A stretch of DNA of 64,000 nt, taken from contig NZ_FNRK01000013.1 of the NCBI RefSeq assembly GCF_900107815.1, forward strand, positions 1-64,000, in the 5' to 3' direction. The position numbers were made by a program, and so were the translations under genes. This document shows, piece by piece, positions 51,861-61,343 of this stretch. Source of the DNA: Eubacterium aggregans (GTDB taxonomy: Bacteria; Bacillota; Clostridia; Eubacteriales; Eubacteriaceae). Each line of letters opens with the position of its first letter. Position 1 is the first letter of the stretch. Under the pieces are notes generated by a model. The model saw nothing but the letters and a program-made list of their open reading frames with translations, did not search any database and had not been told where the DNA came from.

Positions 51861-52244
51861 GTGAAGAAAAAGGAACTAATCATTGCCGCCATGATCCTAA
51901 TTGTGGTCTGCATCGGTGGGGCATTTGGCTTTACAGCGCTGGGGAATAGCCTAAAGGGGGGAGATTCCGGATCTGCAGTCAGTATTGTCGGTCAGTGGAC
52001 GGAAGACTCTACCGGTGTTGCCGTCACCTTTACGTCTGATGGTGTTTTTAAGATTATGGAGGGAGATGCAGCAACCTACACCCTGGATAAGGAAAACAGT
52101 ACCATTACCCTAAAATATGCCCAAGCCTATGGCGGTCAGGAAACAACCATGACCTACGCAGTGACAGAGGCTAAACTGACATTGACCAATGGCGTGACTG
52201 GGGAGGTACAGACGTATACCCGCCAGGCCGAAAGCACGAATTAA
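51861..52244 (+). CDS. Small membrane-anchored or secreted beta-domain protein
   Basis: 127 residues, GTG start with AAGAGGAG ten bases upstream. One hydrophobic segment, LIIAAMILIVVCIGGAFGF, is followed by a beta-rich domain: VGQWTEDSTGVAVTFTSDG, STITLKYAQAY and TMTYAVTEAKLTLTNG. The pattern resembles lipocalin-like or DUF5640-type domains found on Gram-positive surfaces. No lipobox is clear. Function unknown. Confidence 0.72.
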   Translation: MKKKELIIAAMILIVVCIGGAFGFTALGNSLKGGDSGSAVSIVGQWTEDSTGVAVTFTSDGVFKIMEGDAATYTLDKENSTITLKYAQAYGGQETTMTYAVTEAKLTLTNGVTGEVQTYTRQAESTN

Positions 52245-52252
52245 CTGAGAAA

Positions 52253-52302
52253 TCCACTAAAAAACCAGCGGAGGAGAAGATCTTCTGCTGGTTTTTTAGT
52301 GG
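52253..52302. terminator. Bidirectional terminator
   Basis: CCACTAAAAAACCAGC / GCTGGTTTTTTAGTGG long hairpin between convergent genes. Confidence 0.85.
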
Positions 52303-52307
52303 GTATT

Positions 52308-53768
52308 TTATTGAAGACGTACGGACCGTTTACCATAGTATTGGGCTGTGGCGATATTACGCCAATCCCATTGATTCTCCTTAATATCGTCATAGTAAAG
52401 AAGGTGAGGCTTTACCGTTAATTTTGAAACAGAGACCTCGCTCAATGTTTTGTTTGTGTAGAGGGCCATTCGGTCTTCCGATTCCCAGGCGTAGGCTCGG
52501 GCGGAACCATCCAGTAGGGACTGGGCAGCAGAAAGACTGGCCGCATTGGGGTGGGCCATTAGTGTGACGATTATGGCGAAACCGCCTAAAAGCACTGCGG
52601 CCTTTTTTTTATGGGGGAGAGCCAGGCTGAAAGAACGTGGCTTTTTTGAACGGGCGAGACGATGGACGGCATAACCACCCCAGTAGGTCAGCAAACCGGC
52701 AGCGAGGAAAACCGCATTAAAAAACTGAATGTCCAGCACACGCCCCTCCCAGTGGAGGGATGAGAGACCTAAGCCGTAAATAACCGGTGAATAACCCGCA
52801 CAATAAAGGGAAAATCCAAGGCCAGTCAGGCATAGGGGATGGGGGCAGGCCCAGTTTTTTTGACGGATAAGGGGCACTAAGGCCAGGGCAATCAGTCCAG
52901 AGCAGATGAGGACAGGGAGTGACCAAAAGCCAATAAGATAGGAACCACCGGCGCCCAAAGACTTGGCGATGGCAGAAAAGACCGTATCCTGTTGGATGAG
53001 TGTCTTTGCAACATCGGCCTGTCGAACACTATTTCCAGGAGCAACGGCAGCCAATAGAAAGCCGCCCAAACTGCTCAGAAAAACCAAAAGCACTTCTTGG
53101 AAATGACTGGCCGGCCAGCGCCATAGCACAAAGGTTGCTGTGGCTAAAAGTAGGAGGAAGGTAACGGCCAGGGCGAAATTGGCACCGCCACAGAAAAAGC
53201 TTAAAAGCAAGGCGGAAAAGGTAAGAATTCCCTTTTCCAGGCCATGGCTGCGGTAGGCCTTCAGGATCAGGGCTAAATCCAGCAGACAAAGGCTGTAGAT
53301 AAAGGTGTAAGAAATGGCACCATCAAACCAGTACATGCCCTGAACCGGAGAAGGCATGAATTGTGTCATAAGAAGGGAAAGAAGAAGTGCAACGACGATG
53401 GCAACATGGCGGGGTCCCCCTAAATAATGGACGATAATTTCCCAAGACAGGATGATAAGGCAAAGGACGAGGCTGAGGATAATCATGGCGGCTACCATAC
53501 CATAAAGCCCGAAAATATGGGGTTGAAGGGCCCCTAAAAAGGTCGAGGTAAAATTACCATCCCAGGACCACCATTTATCCACCATAGTGTTCCAGGCAGT
53601 GGCTAGGACCATCAGCAAAGAGTGGCTGGATTGCCAGACTTGGTTGGTGGCGGCGCCATACATATAATCATCTGCTGAGGGCTGGTCGTATTTTGCAATA
53701 ACCAGTAGTGGAATCATCATCAGGATTAGAGTGCCGATGATGATTTTCCAGAATTTTTTAGTATTCAA
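52308..53768 (-). CDS. Polytopic membrane protein (DUF6056/glycosyltransferase-like)
   Basis: 486 residues with about 11 helices; TTG start with AGGAGA seven bases before. The N-terminus has a helix followed by AKYDQPSADDYMYGAATN, with an acidic motif in the first extracellular loop (ADDY) similar to the DD/DE motifs of GT-C type lipid-sugar glycosyltransferases and DUF6056. The C-terminal ~100 residues form a soluble domain after the last helix. Role in cell-wall glycan modification is likely but not proven. Confidence 0.65.
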   Translation of the reverse strand: MNTKKFWKIIIGTLILMMIPLLVIAKYDQPSADDYMYGAATNQVWQSSHSLLMVLATAWNTMVDKWWSWDGNFTSTFLGALQPHIFGLYGMVAAMIILSLVLCLIILSWEIIVHYLGGPRHVAIVVALLLSLLMTQFMPSPVQGMYWFDGAISYTFIYSLCLLDLALILKAYRSHGLEKGILTFSALLLSFFCGGANFALAVTFLLLLATATFVLWRWPASHFQEVLLVFLSSLGGFLLAAVAPGNSVRQADVAKTLIQQDTVFSAIAKSLGAGGSYLIGFWSLPVLICSGLIALALVPLIRQKNWACPHPLCLTGLGFSLYCAGYSPVIYGLGLSSLHWEGRVLDIQFFNAVFLAAGLLTYWGGYAVHRLARSKKPRSFSLALPHKKKAAVLLGGFAIIVTLMAHPNAASLSAAQSLLDGSARAYAWESEDRMALYTNKTLSEVSVSKLTVKPHLLYYDDIKENQWDWRNIATAQYYGKRSVRLQ

Positions 53769-53909
53769 TGGGAATCTCCTCTTATGGTTGGATTAATGGT
53801 AATGCGTTACTTTAGCATAATAAGGAAAAAAATAGCTTAAATCAAAGGGATAACCACGAAAAATCCCCTATAAAGTAAAAATAATTCCCTTTAACCCGTT
53901 ACATGAGGG

Positions 53910-53918
53910 TGCTATACT
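53910..53918 (+). promoter_or_regulatory. Extended -10 promoter of mtnK
   Basis: TGCTATACT, with a TTTAAC -35 near 53890. It is 32 bp before the start. Confidence 0.5.
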
Positions 53919-53950
53919 AAATGAGGACAACTATGTCCACCGAGAGGTGA

Positions 53951-55225
53951 ATGATGTTTAAGGACTTAAATAAAGAAAGCGTCATCGACTATATCAAAAC
54001 CCAAACCACCCTCTTTCCGGAACAGGCGGAATTAAAGGTGTATGAAATTGGTGAGGGGGAAGAGGACGGCGACGGCTTCATTAATTTTTTATATCGGGTG
54101 TGGCAAACCGGGGGACGTTCGGTCATCGTTAAGCAGGCAAAGACCTACTATAAAGCTTTTGGTGAGGGGGAAGGTCCCTTTGTGCCGGACCGCAATGCCC
54201 TGGAGGCAGATATTCTGCGGCTAAAATATGCCATTACACCAGAGTACATCCCCCAGATTTATCATATCGATCTGGTGAACCATATCTATATTTGTGAGGA
54301 TTGTGGACATCTGAATATTCTGCGCTTTGAACTGATGAAGGGGAAATCCTTTCCGGGATTGGCAGAGCACATTGGGGCTTTCATCGCCCGGAATAATTTC
54401 TATACATCAGAGGTTTATCTGGACCCCCAGACCCATAAGGAGTTGGAGGCCAAATTCATCAATCCCCATATGCGCAAGATTTTTGAAACAGGCTTATTTT
54501 TAAAGGACGAAAGTGCCTTTGAGAACCGGGACCCTCATCACAATCCCGATGCTGACCCCATTCGCCTGGCCATGGGAGATGCACCCTGGGAAAGCATGGC
54601 CTTTCGTACGGAGATGCTGAAACTCCGCCATATCCATATGAAGAAAAGTGAGTGTCTGGTCCACGGCGATCTCCATACCTCCAATATTATGGTAGGCGGA
54701 GATGAGATGAAGGTTATCGATATGGAATACACCTATATGGGGCCATTATCTGCGGATATGGGCTATCTCATGGGGAGTGTATTGTATGAATATATCCGCT
54801 GGTTCTATATGCCGGATCGGCCCGCAGCCCAGTGCGAGGCCATGCGGGAATATGTCCTTGATCTGATGCGGGGAATTCTCAATAGCTATATTGAGGTGTA
54901 TAGGGCCTGCTGGGATGCCGATGCCCGGGTGACCTACAAAGGCTACGATGATTATCGGGAATTTGTCCTGGCTAATTGGTTCCACGAAATGGTTGGCTTT
55001 ACGGGCTGTCAGGTTATCAGCCGTGTGGGAGGACTGGTGCCCTTGCCTGATTTTGATACCATTGCGGACAAACAGGATCAGTATGAAGCCTGTCGCATTG
55101 CCCTGATTTTGGCCAATTATTTTATTATGAATCGGGAAGAAGTGGCCGATATCGATGATTTTATGGCGCGTATCGTTAAAATGACCAAGCAGTCCCGGGC
55201 AGTCTTCCAGGCTGCACGACCTTAA
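53951..55225 (+). CDS. mtnK: S-methyl-5-thioribose kinase
   Basis: 424 residues, similar to the ~400 of MtnK. Phosphorylates methylthioribose in methionine salvage. APH-fold marks: FLYRVWQTGGRSVIVKQAK (ATP Lys), CLVHGDLHTSNIMVGG (catalytic Asp) and VIDMEYTYMGPLSADMGYL, which is the MtnK-type metal motif. GAGAGGTGA precedes the start. No mtnA or later salvage genes are adjacent. Confidence 0.88.
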   Translation: MMFKDLNKESVIDYIKTQTTLFPEQAELKVYEIGEGEEDGDGFINFLYRVWQTGGRSVIVKQAKTYYKAFGEGEGPFVPDRNALEADILRLKYAITPEYIPQIYHIDLVNHIYICEDCGHLNILRFELMKGKSFPGLAEHIGAFIARNNFYTSEVYLDPQTHKELEAKFINPHMRKIFETGLFLKDESAFENRDPHHNPDADPIRLAMGDAPWESMAFRTEMLKLRHIHMKKSECLVHGDLHTSNIMVGGDEMKVIDMEYTYMGPLSADMGYLMGSVLYEYIRWFYMPDRPAAQCEAMREYVLDLMRGILNSYIEVYRACWDADARVTYKGYDDYREFVLANWFHEMVGFTGCQVISRVGGLVPLPDFDTIADKQDQYEACRIALILANYFIMNREEVADIDDFMARIVKMTKQSRAVFQAARP

Positions 55226-55241
55226 TTGGAGTACAGAGGAT

Positions 55242-55266
55242 GGGAATCGGTGGATTCCCTTTTTTG
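55242..55266 (+). terminator. Terminator after mtnK
   Basis: GGGAATC-GGTG-GATTCCC hairpin followed by six T. Confidence 0.75.
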
Positions 55267-55327
55267 TGCAAGAAGATAGGCATTTGAAGCAGACTGGGAG
55301 GCATCGCGGTTGCGGGAGGAGGAACGG

Positions 55328-55966
55328 ATGATGATCGAAATGGAGGGTGTGGGATTTAGAGGAATCGTTGAGTACCCCCTGATTCAAATTCCAAAGGGAA
55401 GGGCAACCTTTATCCTGGGGAAAAGCGGCAGCGGGAAGAGTACGCTGCTGCGTCTCATCAATGGAACGGCCCAGCCAACCAAGGGGGTCATCCGCCTGGA
55501 GGGGGCGGACATCGCCCAGATGGATGGGGTGGCGCTGCGTCGCCGGGTACTGCTGGTGGATCAGACGCCCTATCTCTTTGGGGGAAGCATTGCAGAAAAT
55601 GTGGCAACGTATTACAGTTATCGTGGCTTGCAGCCACCATCGCCGGAGGCTATGGTGAGGTACTTGGCCCTGTGTCAGGCACCCTACACCCTGGATTGGA
55701 ATACGGAGCCTCTGTCCGGGGGCGAACGGCATCGGGTGTTCCTGGCCATTTTTCTGTCCTTTGAGCCGGAGGTTTTGATGCTGGATGAACCCACTGCGGC
55801 CTTGGATGAAGAGACCGCCATGGCTTTGATGGATGCCATTACCACCGATTGCCGGAAACGGGGGACGACCCTTTTGGTGGTCAGCCATAACCGTAAAGTG
55901 GCGGAGGCCTACGCTGATGGGTGCATTACCCTGGGGGACAAGTCGGAGGGACACCATGGCAAATAG
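55328..55966 (+). CDS. fetA: ABC transporter ATPase (FetA/YbbL-like)
   Basis: 212 residues from the ATG at 55328, preceded by GGGAGGAGG; a TTG at 55310 would add six. Walker A is LGKSGSGKSTLLRLINGTA. Then a Q-loop DQTPYLFGG, signature LSGGERHRVFLA, Walker B EVLMLDEPTAALDEE and the switch VVSHN. The short form without a C-terminal extension matches FetA of the iron-exporting FetAB. It overlaps its permease gene by 11 bp. Confidence 0.88.
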   Translation: MMIEMEGVGFRGIVEYPLIQIPKGRATFILGKSGSGKSTLLRLINGTAQPTKGVIRLEGADIAQMDGVALRRRVLLVDQTPYLFGGSIAENVATYYSYRGLQPPSPEAMVRYLALCQAPYTLDWNTEPLSGGERHRVFLAIFLSFEPEVLMLDEPTAALDEETAMALMDAITTDCRKRGTTLLVVSHNRKVAEAYADGCITLGDKSEGHHGK

Positions 55967-56750
55967 TGGCATCGTTCAGATTAATATCCTCCAATTTTTG
56001 CTGATTTACCTGCTGCTCCTTGTTGTCCTGGCGGTTATGAAGGGCAGTCACATCGACCAGACGAAGCTGCTTTTAATTGGGAGTATGCGAATGACGGTCC
56101 AGCTGGTGCTGGCGGGGCTGATTCTAACCTATGTGCTTAAAAATCCCCATCCACTGTTTACCGTGGCTTATATTCTGGCCATGATTCTTTTTGCAACCCT
56201 ACGGGTTTATAAAAAATGCCCCGTTCTCAACCGGGCGTTTAAGGGGATTATTCTATTGTCCATGGCGGTATCGGGAATTTCGGTTCTGGCCTTTTTTCTC
56301 TGTGGAGTGATTGGAGAGAATTTCTTTAATCCCCAATATGCCATTCCCATCTCAGGCATGATTTTTGGCAATGCCATGACGGGGATGAATTTAGGGCTCA
56401 AGGCCTTTTTTGATGGCCTGGAGGATAATGCGCTGAGAATCCGTGTCTTAACCAATCTAGGGGTTGCCCCGAAAAAAATATTGATGCCCTTTGTGAATAA
56501 TGCCTTGGAAACGGCCCTGCTGCCAACCCTGAATAATATGGTGGGGATGGGGATTATCTCTCTGCCTGGAATGATGACGGGCCAAATTCTTTCCGGAACT
56601 TTACCCACCACGGCCATCCTCTATCAGATTGCGGTGATCATTGCCATTTGTACCGTGGTATGTTTGTCGGTATTTGGGGCATTGTATTGGGGGAGTCGGA
56701 CGTTGTGGGATGATAAGGGGTGCATCTCGGTAAAGTCTAAGGATTGCTGA
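55956..56750 (+). CDS. fetB: FetB-type ABC permease
   Basis: 264 residues. The ATG at 55956 follows GGAGGG and overlaps the ATPase stop by 11 bp. Six to seven helices; the conserved block is MRMTVQLVLAGLILTYVL, FGNAMTGMNLGLKAFFDGLE, LGVAPKKILMPFVNNALETA and GIISLPGMMTGQILSG, as in YbbM/FetB. In E. coli this pair exports iron. Metal specificity here is inferred from the family. Confidence 0.9.
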   Translation: MANSGIVQINILQFLLIYLLLLVVLAVMKGSHIDQTKLLLIGSMRMTVQLVLAGLILTYVLKNPHPLFTVAYILAMILFATLRVYKKCPVLNRAFKGIILLSMAVSGISVLAFFLCGVIGENFFNPQYAIPISGMIFGNAMTGMNLGLKAFFDGLEDNALRIRVLTNLGVAPKKILMPFVNNALETALLPTLNNMVGMGIISLPGMMTGQILSGTLPTTAILYQIAVIIAICTVVCLSVFGALYWGSRTLWDDKGCISVKSKDC

Positions 56751-56787
56751 AGCATTCAGGGCATCCCTAGAGCTTCACACCAAAATA

Positions 56788-56796
56788 TGCTATAAT
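56788..56796 (+). promoter_or_regulatory. Extended -10 promoter of TetR gene
   Basis: TGCTATAAT (TG 56788-56789, TATAAT 56791-56796), 50 bp before the ATG. Confidence 0.55.
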
Positions 56797-56846
56797 AAAG
56801 ACAAGATTTCACATGGAAGGAAAGGGGTGCAGCCCCGGGTGAAGCG

Positions 56847-57401
56847 ATGTCCCAGATTACAAAGAAAGCCATGGCCACCGCTCTAAAGGAGCTTTTATCA
56901 GAGAAACCCCTGGATAAAATCACAGTGGTGGATTTGGCAGAGTGCTGCGGGGTCAACCGGAAAACCTTCTACTACCATTTTAAAGATATTTACGATCTCA
57001 TCGATTGGATCTTTCTGGGGGAAGTTCAGGAAGCCTTAGATGGCAAGCGTTCCTATGAAACCTGGCGCCAGGGGGCCCTTCAGGTGTTAAAATACGCAGC
57101 GGAAAATCGACAGCTGGTGATTAACGCCTACCATTCCATCAATCGCGATCAGCTTATTGATTATTTGTATAAGCTGAATTATAAGCTGGTTATGGGGGTG
57201 GTTGAGGAGCAATCTGCCGGGCGAAATATTCCCCGGGAGGACCAGGAATTCGTTGCGGATTTTTACAAGTTTGCCTTTGTCGGCTTGATTCTGGACTGGA
57301 TAAAAACCGGTATGCAGGCTGACCCGGAAAAAATCATTGATAAGCTGTGGATTACCATCCATGGAAATATCGCCCGGGCCTTAGATGGTTTTGAGGGGTG
57401 A
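56847..57401 (+). CDS. TetR/AcrR family regulator (DhaS-like C-terminus)
   Basis: 184 residues. N-terminal HTH: ATALKELLSEKPLDKITVVD followed by LAECCGVNRKTFYYHFKDIYD, the typical TetR recognition helix (KTFYYHF). The C-terminal domain resembles TetR_C type in Firmicutes and carries a TWRQGALQVLKYA segment. Ligand unknown. Its own promoter and terminator suggest it is monocistronic; adjacent ABC genes are possible targets. Confidence 0.88.
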   Translation: MSQITKKAMATALKELLSEKPLDKITVVDLAECCGVNRKTFYYHFKDIYDLIDWIFLGEVQEALDGKRSYETWRQGALQVLKYAAENRQLVINAYHSINRDQLIDYLYKLNYKLVMGVVEEQSAGRNIPREDQEFVADFYKFAFVGLILDWIKTGMQADPEKIIDKLWITIHGNIARALDGFEG

Positions 57402-57412
57402 CACCCAAGTAT

Positions 57413-57446
57413 TAAACGATAGCATTGAGATGCTGTCGTTTTTTTG
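57413..57446 (+). terminator. Terminator after TetR gene
   Basis: AAACGATAGCA / TGCTGTCGTTT with a six-base loop, followed by T run. Confidence 0.85.
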
Positions 57447-57571
57447 TATACATTTACCCAGTTTAACGCATATGGGGTAAAACGTTACAGTTGGAAACCT
57501 TTGACCGTGGCAGAACCGGCCTGGGGGGTGTATTATTTCGTTAAAGAATAAACAATATCGAGGTGAGGGAT

Positions 57572-58246
57572 ATGGATGCATTTCGCGTGATCGAAGTCAA
57601 ACGCAGCGTCTTTGATAACAATGACAAGCAGGCAGAGGCACTGCGACAGGATTTAAAGGATCGGGGGATCTTTTTGCTCAATCTGATGTCCTCCCCGGGG
57701 TCGGGAAAGACCACGACCCTGGTGGGGACGGTAAAGGCTCTAAAGGGGGATTTATCCATGGGGATCATGGAGGCGGACATCGATTCTGATGTGGATGCCC
57801 GGACCATGGAGGCCCTGGGGGTCAAGGTGGTCCAGCTCCATACCGGTGGGATGTGCCATCTGGATGCAGATATGACAAAGCAGGGCTTACAGGCCCTGGA
57901 GAGTGATGGTTTGGATTTGGTGGTTCTGGAAAATGTGGGGAATTTGGTGTGTCCGGCGGAGTTTGACACCGGAGCGGTAAAGAATGTCATGATTCTCTCA
58001 GTGCCCGAGGGGGATGACAAGCCCCTGAAGTATCCCCTGATGTTTTCTGTCTGTGATGTGGTGTTGATTAATAAAATCGATGTGCTGCCCTACTTCGATT
58101 TTGATATGGAAGCCTGTGTGGCGGCCATTAGAGAACGTAATCCCAGGGCGGTTATTATCCCCGTCAGCGCAAAAACCGGGGAGGGGATGGATGTGTGGAC
58201 CAATTGGTTAAGAGAGGAGTGTCAAAAATGGCAAAATCAGAATTGA
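57572..58246 (+). CDS. hypB: Hydrogenase/urease nickel-incorporation GTPase HypB
   Basis: 224 residues from the ATG at 57572 (GAGGTGAGG just before). HypB inserts nickel into NiFe hydrogenases with HypA. P-loop LMSSPGSGKTTTLVG, switch MEADIDSDVDARTM, conserved HTGGMCHLDADM (metal Cys/His at the dimer interface), ENVGNLVCPAEFD and NKIDVLP (guanine specificity). No His-rich or CxxCGC N-terminal nickel store is present. It overlaps the next gene by 19 bp, so they are co-translated. Confidence 0.93.
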   Translation: MDAFRVIEVKRSVFDNNDKQAEALRQDLKDRGIFLLNLMSSPGSGKTTTLVGTVKALKGDLSMGIMEADIDSDVDARTMEALGVKVVQLHTGGMCHLDADMTKQGLQALESDGLDLVVLENVGNLVCPAEFDTGAVKNVMILSVPEGDDKPLKYPLMFSVCDVVLINKIDVLPYFDFDMEACVAAIRERNPRAVIIPVSAKTGEGMDVWTNWLREECQKWQNQN

Positions 58247-60954
58247 GACCGAAGATTGTCAAGCTGGCGAAGATGGTGGGTGGCGTAGCTGGTGCCATGA
58301 ATAAAATCGATGGGGATCAGCCAGAGTACTATGCTTTAGATGGAGTCGTCACCGATGAGATGGCCGATGTGGCCTTGGTTATGGGTCTTCGAAAGCCCCG
58401 GACCTTTGAATACATTCTTAAAAAATGCAAAAGGACACCCGAGGACACCCAGAGGATTTTAGATGAGCTCACCCAGGTTGGGGTGGCTAAGGTATGGACA
58501 GATCGGAGCGATGGCAAGCCCCGGTATTTTGTGAATATCTTTGCTCCGGGGATGCTGGAGATGATGGTAAACAATCGGGAACAGCTGGCAGCCCATCCCG
58601 AAATCGGCCGGGCCTTTGAGGAGTACACCAGAAGGCGTCTGGCCCCCATGGCTGCCATGTTCCCAGAGGGGATGGCCATGATGCGCATCATTCCGGTGGA
58701 GGATGCGGTGAAGGATGATCCGGGGGTGCAGCCCTGGGAAAAGCTGTCCTACTATTTGGATAAATACGACACCTTCAGCGTGTCGGACTGCTCTTGCCGC
58801 CAGTCCCGGAAGGTGATGGGGGATGGCTGTGGCCATTTGGATAAGGATATCTGTATCCAGATGGGGACCGGAGCCGAGTACTATATTAAAACCGGCCGGG
58901 GGCGCCAGATTTCCCGGGAGGAAGCCGAGGAAATTTTAAAATTTGCCGAGGATAACGGTTTAATGCACGAAATGCCAGCCACAGAAGAGCTGGGGGAATC
59001 CGCAGCCATTTGTAATTGCTGCAGCTGCTCCTGCTTCTCCATGCGCCTGGCCACTTACTTTGAAACACCCGATGCCATCCGCTCCAATTATACGGCGGTG
59101 GTGGAGCCCTTAGACTGTGTAGCTTGTGGCCAATGCGTGGAAAACTGCCCCACCAATGCCTTAAAGCTGGGTCATAGCCTGTGTGCCACCAAGCCAGTGG
59201 TACCGAAGAAGCCGGCCGCCACCGCCAGGGATCATGCCTGGAGTGAAAAGAACTGGAATGTGGATTACCGCACCAATCGGGAGGATGTCGCTCCAGAAGG
59301 AACGGCACCCTGTAAAACGGCCTGTCCGGCCCATATTGCCGTTCAGGGCTATATCAAGCTGGCAGCCCAGGGGCGCTATATGGAAGCCCTGGAGCTCATT
59401 AAAAAAGAAAACCCCTTCCCGGCGGTTTGCGGCCGGATCTGTCCCCATGGCTGTGAGGATGAATGTACCCGGGGGAATATTGACGAGCCCATCGCCATCG
59501 ATGAAATCAAGAAATTTATCGCAGACCAGGAGCTGGATACTGAAAAACGCTTTGTGCCGAAGAAGCGGTATCACCTGGGAAATAAAATTGCCATTATTGG
59601 TGGGGGACCGGCGGGGTTGGCCTGTGCCTATTACTTGGCCCTGGATGATTATGCGGTGACCGTCTTTGAACGGGAAGAAAAACTCGGGGGGATGTTGGCC
59701 ATGGGCATTCCCGCCTTCCGTCTGGAAAAGGACGTGCTGGATGCGGAAATCGACGTACTGCGCCAGCTGGGGGTCCAGTTTAAAACCGGGGTCAATGTGG
59801 GTGAGGATATAACCTTAGATGATTTGAGAGCCCAGGGTTATGAAGCCTTTTACCTGGCCATTGGCGCCCAGGGTGGACGGCAGCTTGGAATCGACGGGGA
59901 GGATGCCCAGGGTGTGATGACCGGGGTAGATTTCCTGCGGCAGGTGGCCCTGGGCCAGAAGCCTGAAATCAGCGGTAAGGTAGTGGTCATCGGCGGGGGC
60001 AATGTGGCCATTGATGTGGCCCGGACGGCCACCCGGGAATCCGTGGATTCGGTCCAGCTTTTCTGTCTGGAAAGTCCGGAGGAAATGCCGGCTCTGGATG
60101 AGGAAATCCATGAGGCCAAAGCTGATGCCGTGGCCTTTAACAATGGCTGGGGGCCAAAATCCATTCTGACCGAAGATGGGGCTGTTGTCGGCGTGGAATT
60201 CATGCGCTGTATTCAGGTCTTTGACGCCGAAGGGCACTTTGTACCCCAGTACGATGCAGCAGATACCCTTGTGGTGGATGCGGACACAGTTTTAGTATCT
60301 GTAGGTCAATCCATCGAATGGGGGAGCCTCCTTGCGGGGAGTACCGTGGAAACGGGACGGGGGAATACTGTCCAGGCAGATGACTTCACCTATCAAACCG
60401 CCCAGCCAGATGTCTTTGTAGGCGGAGATTGTTATACCGGACCTCAGTTCGCCATCAATGCCATTGCCGCCGGGAAGGAAGGCGCCATCTCCATCCATCG
60501 TTTTGTCCAGCCTGGTCAAAACTTGGTGTATGGGCGGGATCGCCGGGAATACCACGCCTTTGACAAGGATGGTGTGGCCATTGAAATCGGGAGCTTTGAC
60601 AGCACGCCGCGTCAGCGCCCTGGGGTGGCGGAGGAAAATCGGGGGACCTTTAAGGATGATCGCCTGACCTTCACCGAGGAGCAGTTAAAGGCAGAAACCG
60701 AACGCTGCCTGGGCTGTGGTGCCGTCCAGGTGGACGACTATATGTGCGTGGGCTGCGGGATGTGTACCACCAAGTGCGCCTTTGATGCCATCCATTTGGT
60801 GCGCACCGGGGATTCCAAGCCCGATGTGTATGAAAAGCTCCCCATGAAGATTGCCGCCAATGCGGTGGTTCGGGGGAGTAAGATTGCCGGAAAATCCGTG
60901 GAAACCGGGGCAAAATTTGCAGAAGCCGCCGTTAAGCACTTCACCCGGAAATAG
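58228..60954 (+). CDS. Multi-cluster Fe-S flavoprotein, fused 4Fe-4S/GltD-type oxidoreductase
   Basis: 908 residues. The ATG at 58228 follows GAGAGGAG and lies inside hypB. Residues ~30-110 look like a winged-helix domain. Cys groups follow: CSCRQ with DGCGHLDKDIC (~188-206), CNCCSCSC (~262-269) and a ferredoxin CVACGQCVENCP (~297). Then a GltD-type linker with CKTACPAHI and CGRICPHGCEDEC (~362-412), a FAD fold (IAIIGGGPAGLACAYYL, ~453) and an NAD(P) fold (VVVIGGGNVAIDVARTA, ~585). The C-terminus has CLGCG...CVGCGMCTTKCA (~826-850). The likely role is electron transfer between NAD(P)H and ferredoxin or a Fe-S partner. Location between hypB and hypA ties it to nickel-enzyme maturation or to a hydrogenase. 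No hydrogenase gene is in the window. Confidence 0.85.
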   Translation: MAKSELRPKIVKLAKMVGGVAGAMNKIDGDQPEYYALDGVVTDEMADVALVMGLRKPRTFEYILKKCKRTPEDTQRILDELTQVGVAKVWTDRSDGKPRYFVNIFAPGMLEMMVNNREQLAAHPEIGRAFEEYTRRRLAPMAAMFPEGMAMMRIIPVEDAVKDDPGVQPWEKLSYYLDKYDTFSVSDCSCRQSRKVMGDGCGHLDKDICIQMGTGAEYYIKTGRGRQISREEAEEILKFAEDNGLMHEMPATEELGESAAICNCCSCSCFSMRLATYFETPDAIRSNYTAVVEPLDCVACGQCVENCPTNALKLGHSLCATKPVVPKKPAATARDHAWSEKNWNVDYRTNREDVAPEGTAPCKTACPAHIAVQGYIKLAAQGRYMEALELIKKENPFPAVCGRICPHGCEDECTRGNIDEPIAIDEIKKFIADQELDTEKRFVPKKRYHLGNKIAIIGGGPAGLACAYYLALDDYAVTVFEREEKLGGMLAMGIPAFRLEKDVLDAEIDVLRQLGVQFKTGVNVGEDITLDDLRAQGYEAFYLAIGAQGGRQLGIDGEDAQGVMTGVDFLRQVALGQKPEISGKVVVIGGGNVAIDVARTATRESVDSVQLFCLESPEEMPALDEEIHEAKADAVAFNNGWGPKSILTEDGAVVGVEFMRCIQVFDAEGHFVPQYDAADTLVVDADTVLVSVGQSIEWGSLLAGSTVETGRGNTVQADDFTYQTAQPDVFVGGDCYTGPQFAINAIAAGKEGAISIHRFVQPGQNLVYGRDRREYHAFDKDGVAIEIGSFDSTPRQRPGVAEENRGTFKDDRLTFTEEQLKAETERCLGCGAVQVDDYMCVGCGMCTTKCAFDAIHLVRTGDSKPDVYEKLPMKIAANAVVRGSKIAGKSVETGAKFAEAAVKHFTRK

Positions 60955-60956
60955 CC

Positions 60957-61310
60957 ATGCATGAGCTTGGAATATTAAACGCCATGATCCACACCATCGA
61001 GGACACCCTCGCCTCTGAGGAGGGTGTCGCCGGGGTGGCGGAAATCGTGGTAGAGGTGGGGGAGCTTTCGGGCATCGTCCCCCGCTATCTGGAAGAATGC
61101 TGGCCCGCCGCTCGGTATAAGACCAGCATGGAGGAAACCAATTTGATTTTGGAAATCATCCCCGGCCTGGTAGAATGCCGGGGGTGCGGCACCATCTACA
61201 ATGCCGTGGCGGAGGATTTCCACTGCCCGGTTTGTGGTGAAAAGGACTCGGAGATGATTTCCGGCAATGATTTGCTCATTAAGGAAATCCGGGTGATCGA
61301 CACCGAGTGA
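60957..61310 (+). CDS. hypA: Hydrogenase maturation factor HypA
   Basis: 117 residues. The N-terminal MHELGIL contains the nickel-binding Met-His-Glu. The zinc site is VECRGCGTIYN plus FHCPVCGEKD. It follows the flavoprotein gene by two bases. HypA delivers nickel to HypB and the enzyme precursor. Confidence 0.93.
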   Translation: MHELGILNAMIHTIEDTLASEEGVAGVAEIVVEVGELSGIVPRYLEECWPAARYKTSMEETNLILEIIPGLVECRGCGTIYNAVAEDFHCPVCGEKDSEMISGNDLLIKEIRVIDTE

Positions 61311-61343
61311 TTGACTGAGAAACAATAGAAAGAAGGGATTTTT

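Noticed and set aside
54746-55972. 408-codon minus-strand frame over mtnK and fetA
   Set aside because: Antisense to two genes with clear catalytic motifs. Long antisense frames are expected in GC-rich coding DNA.
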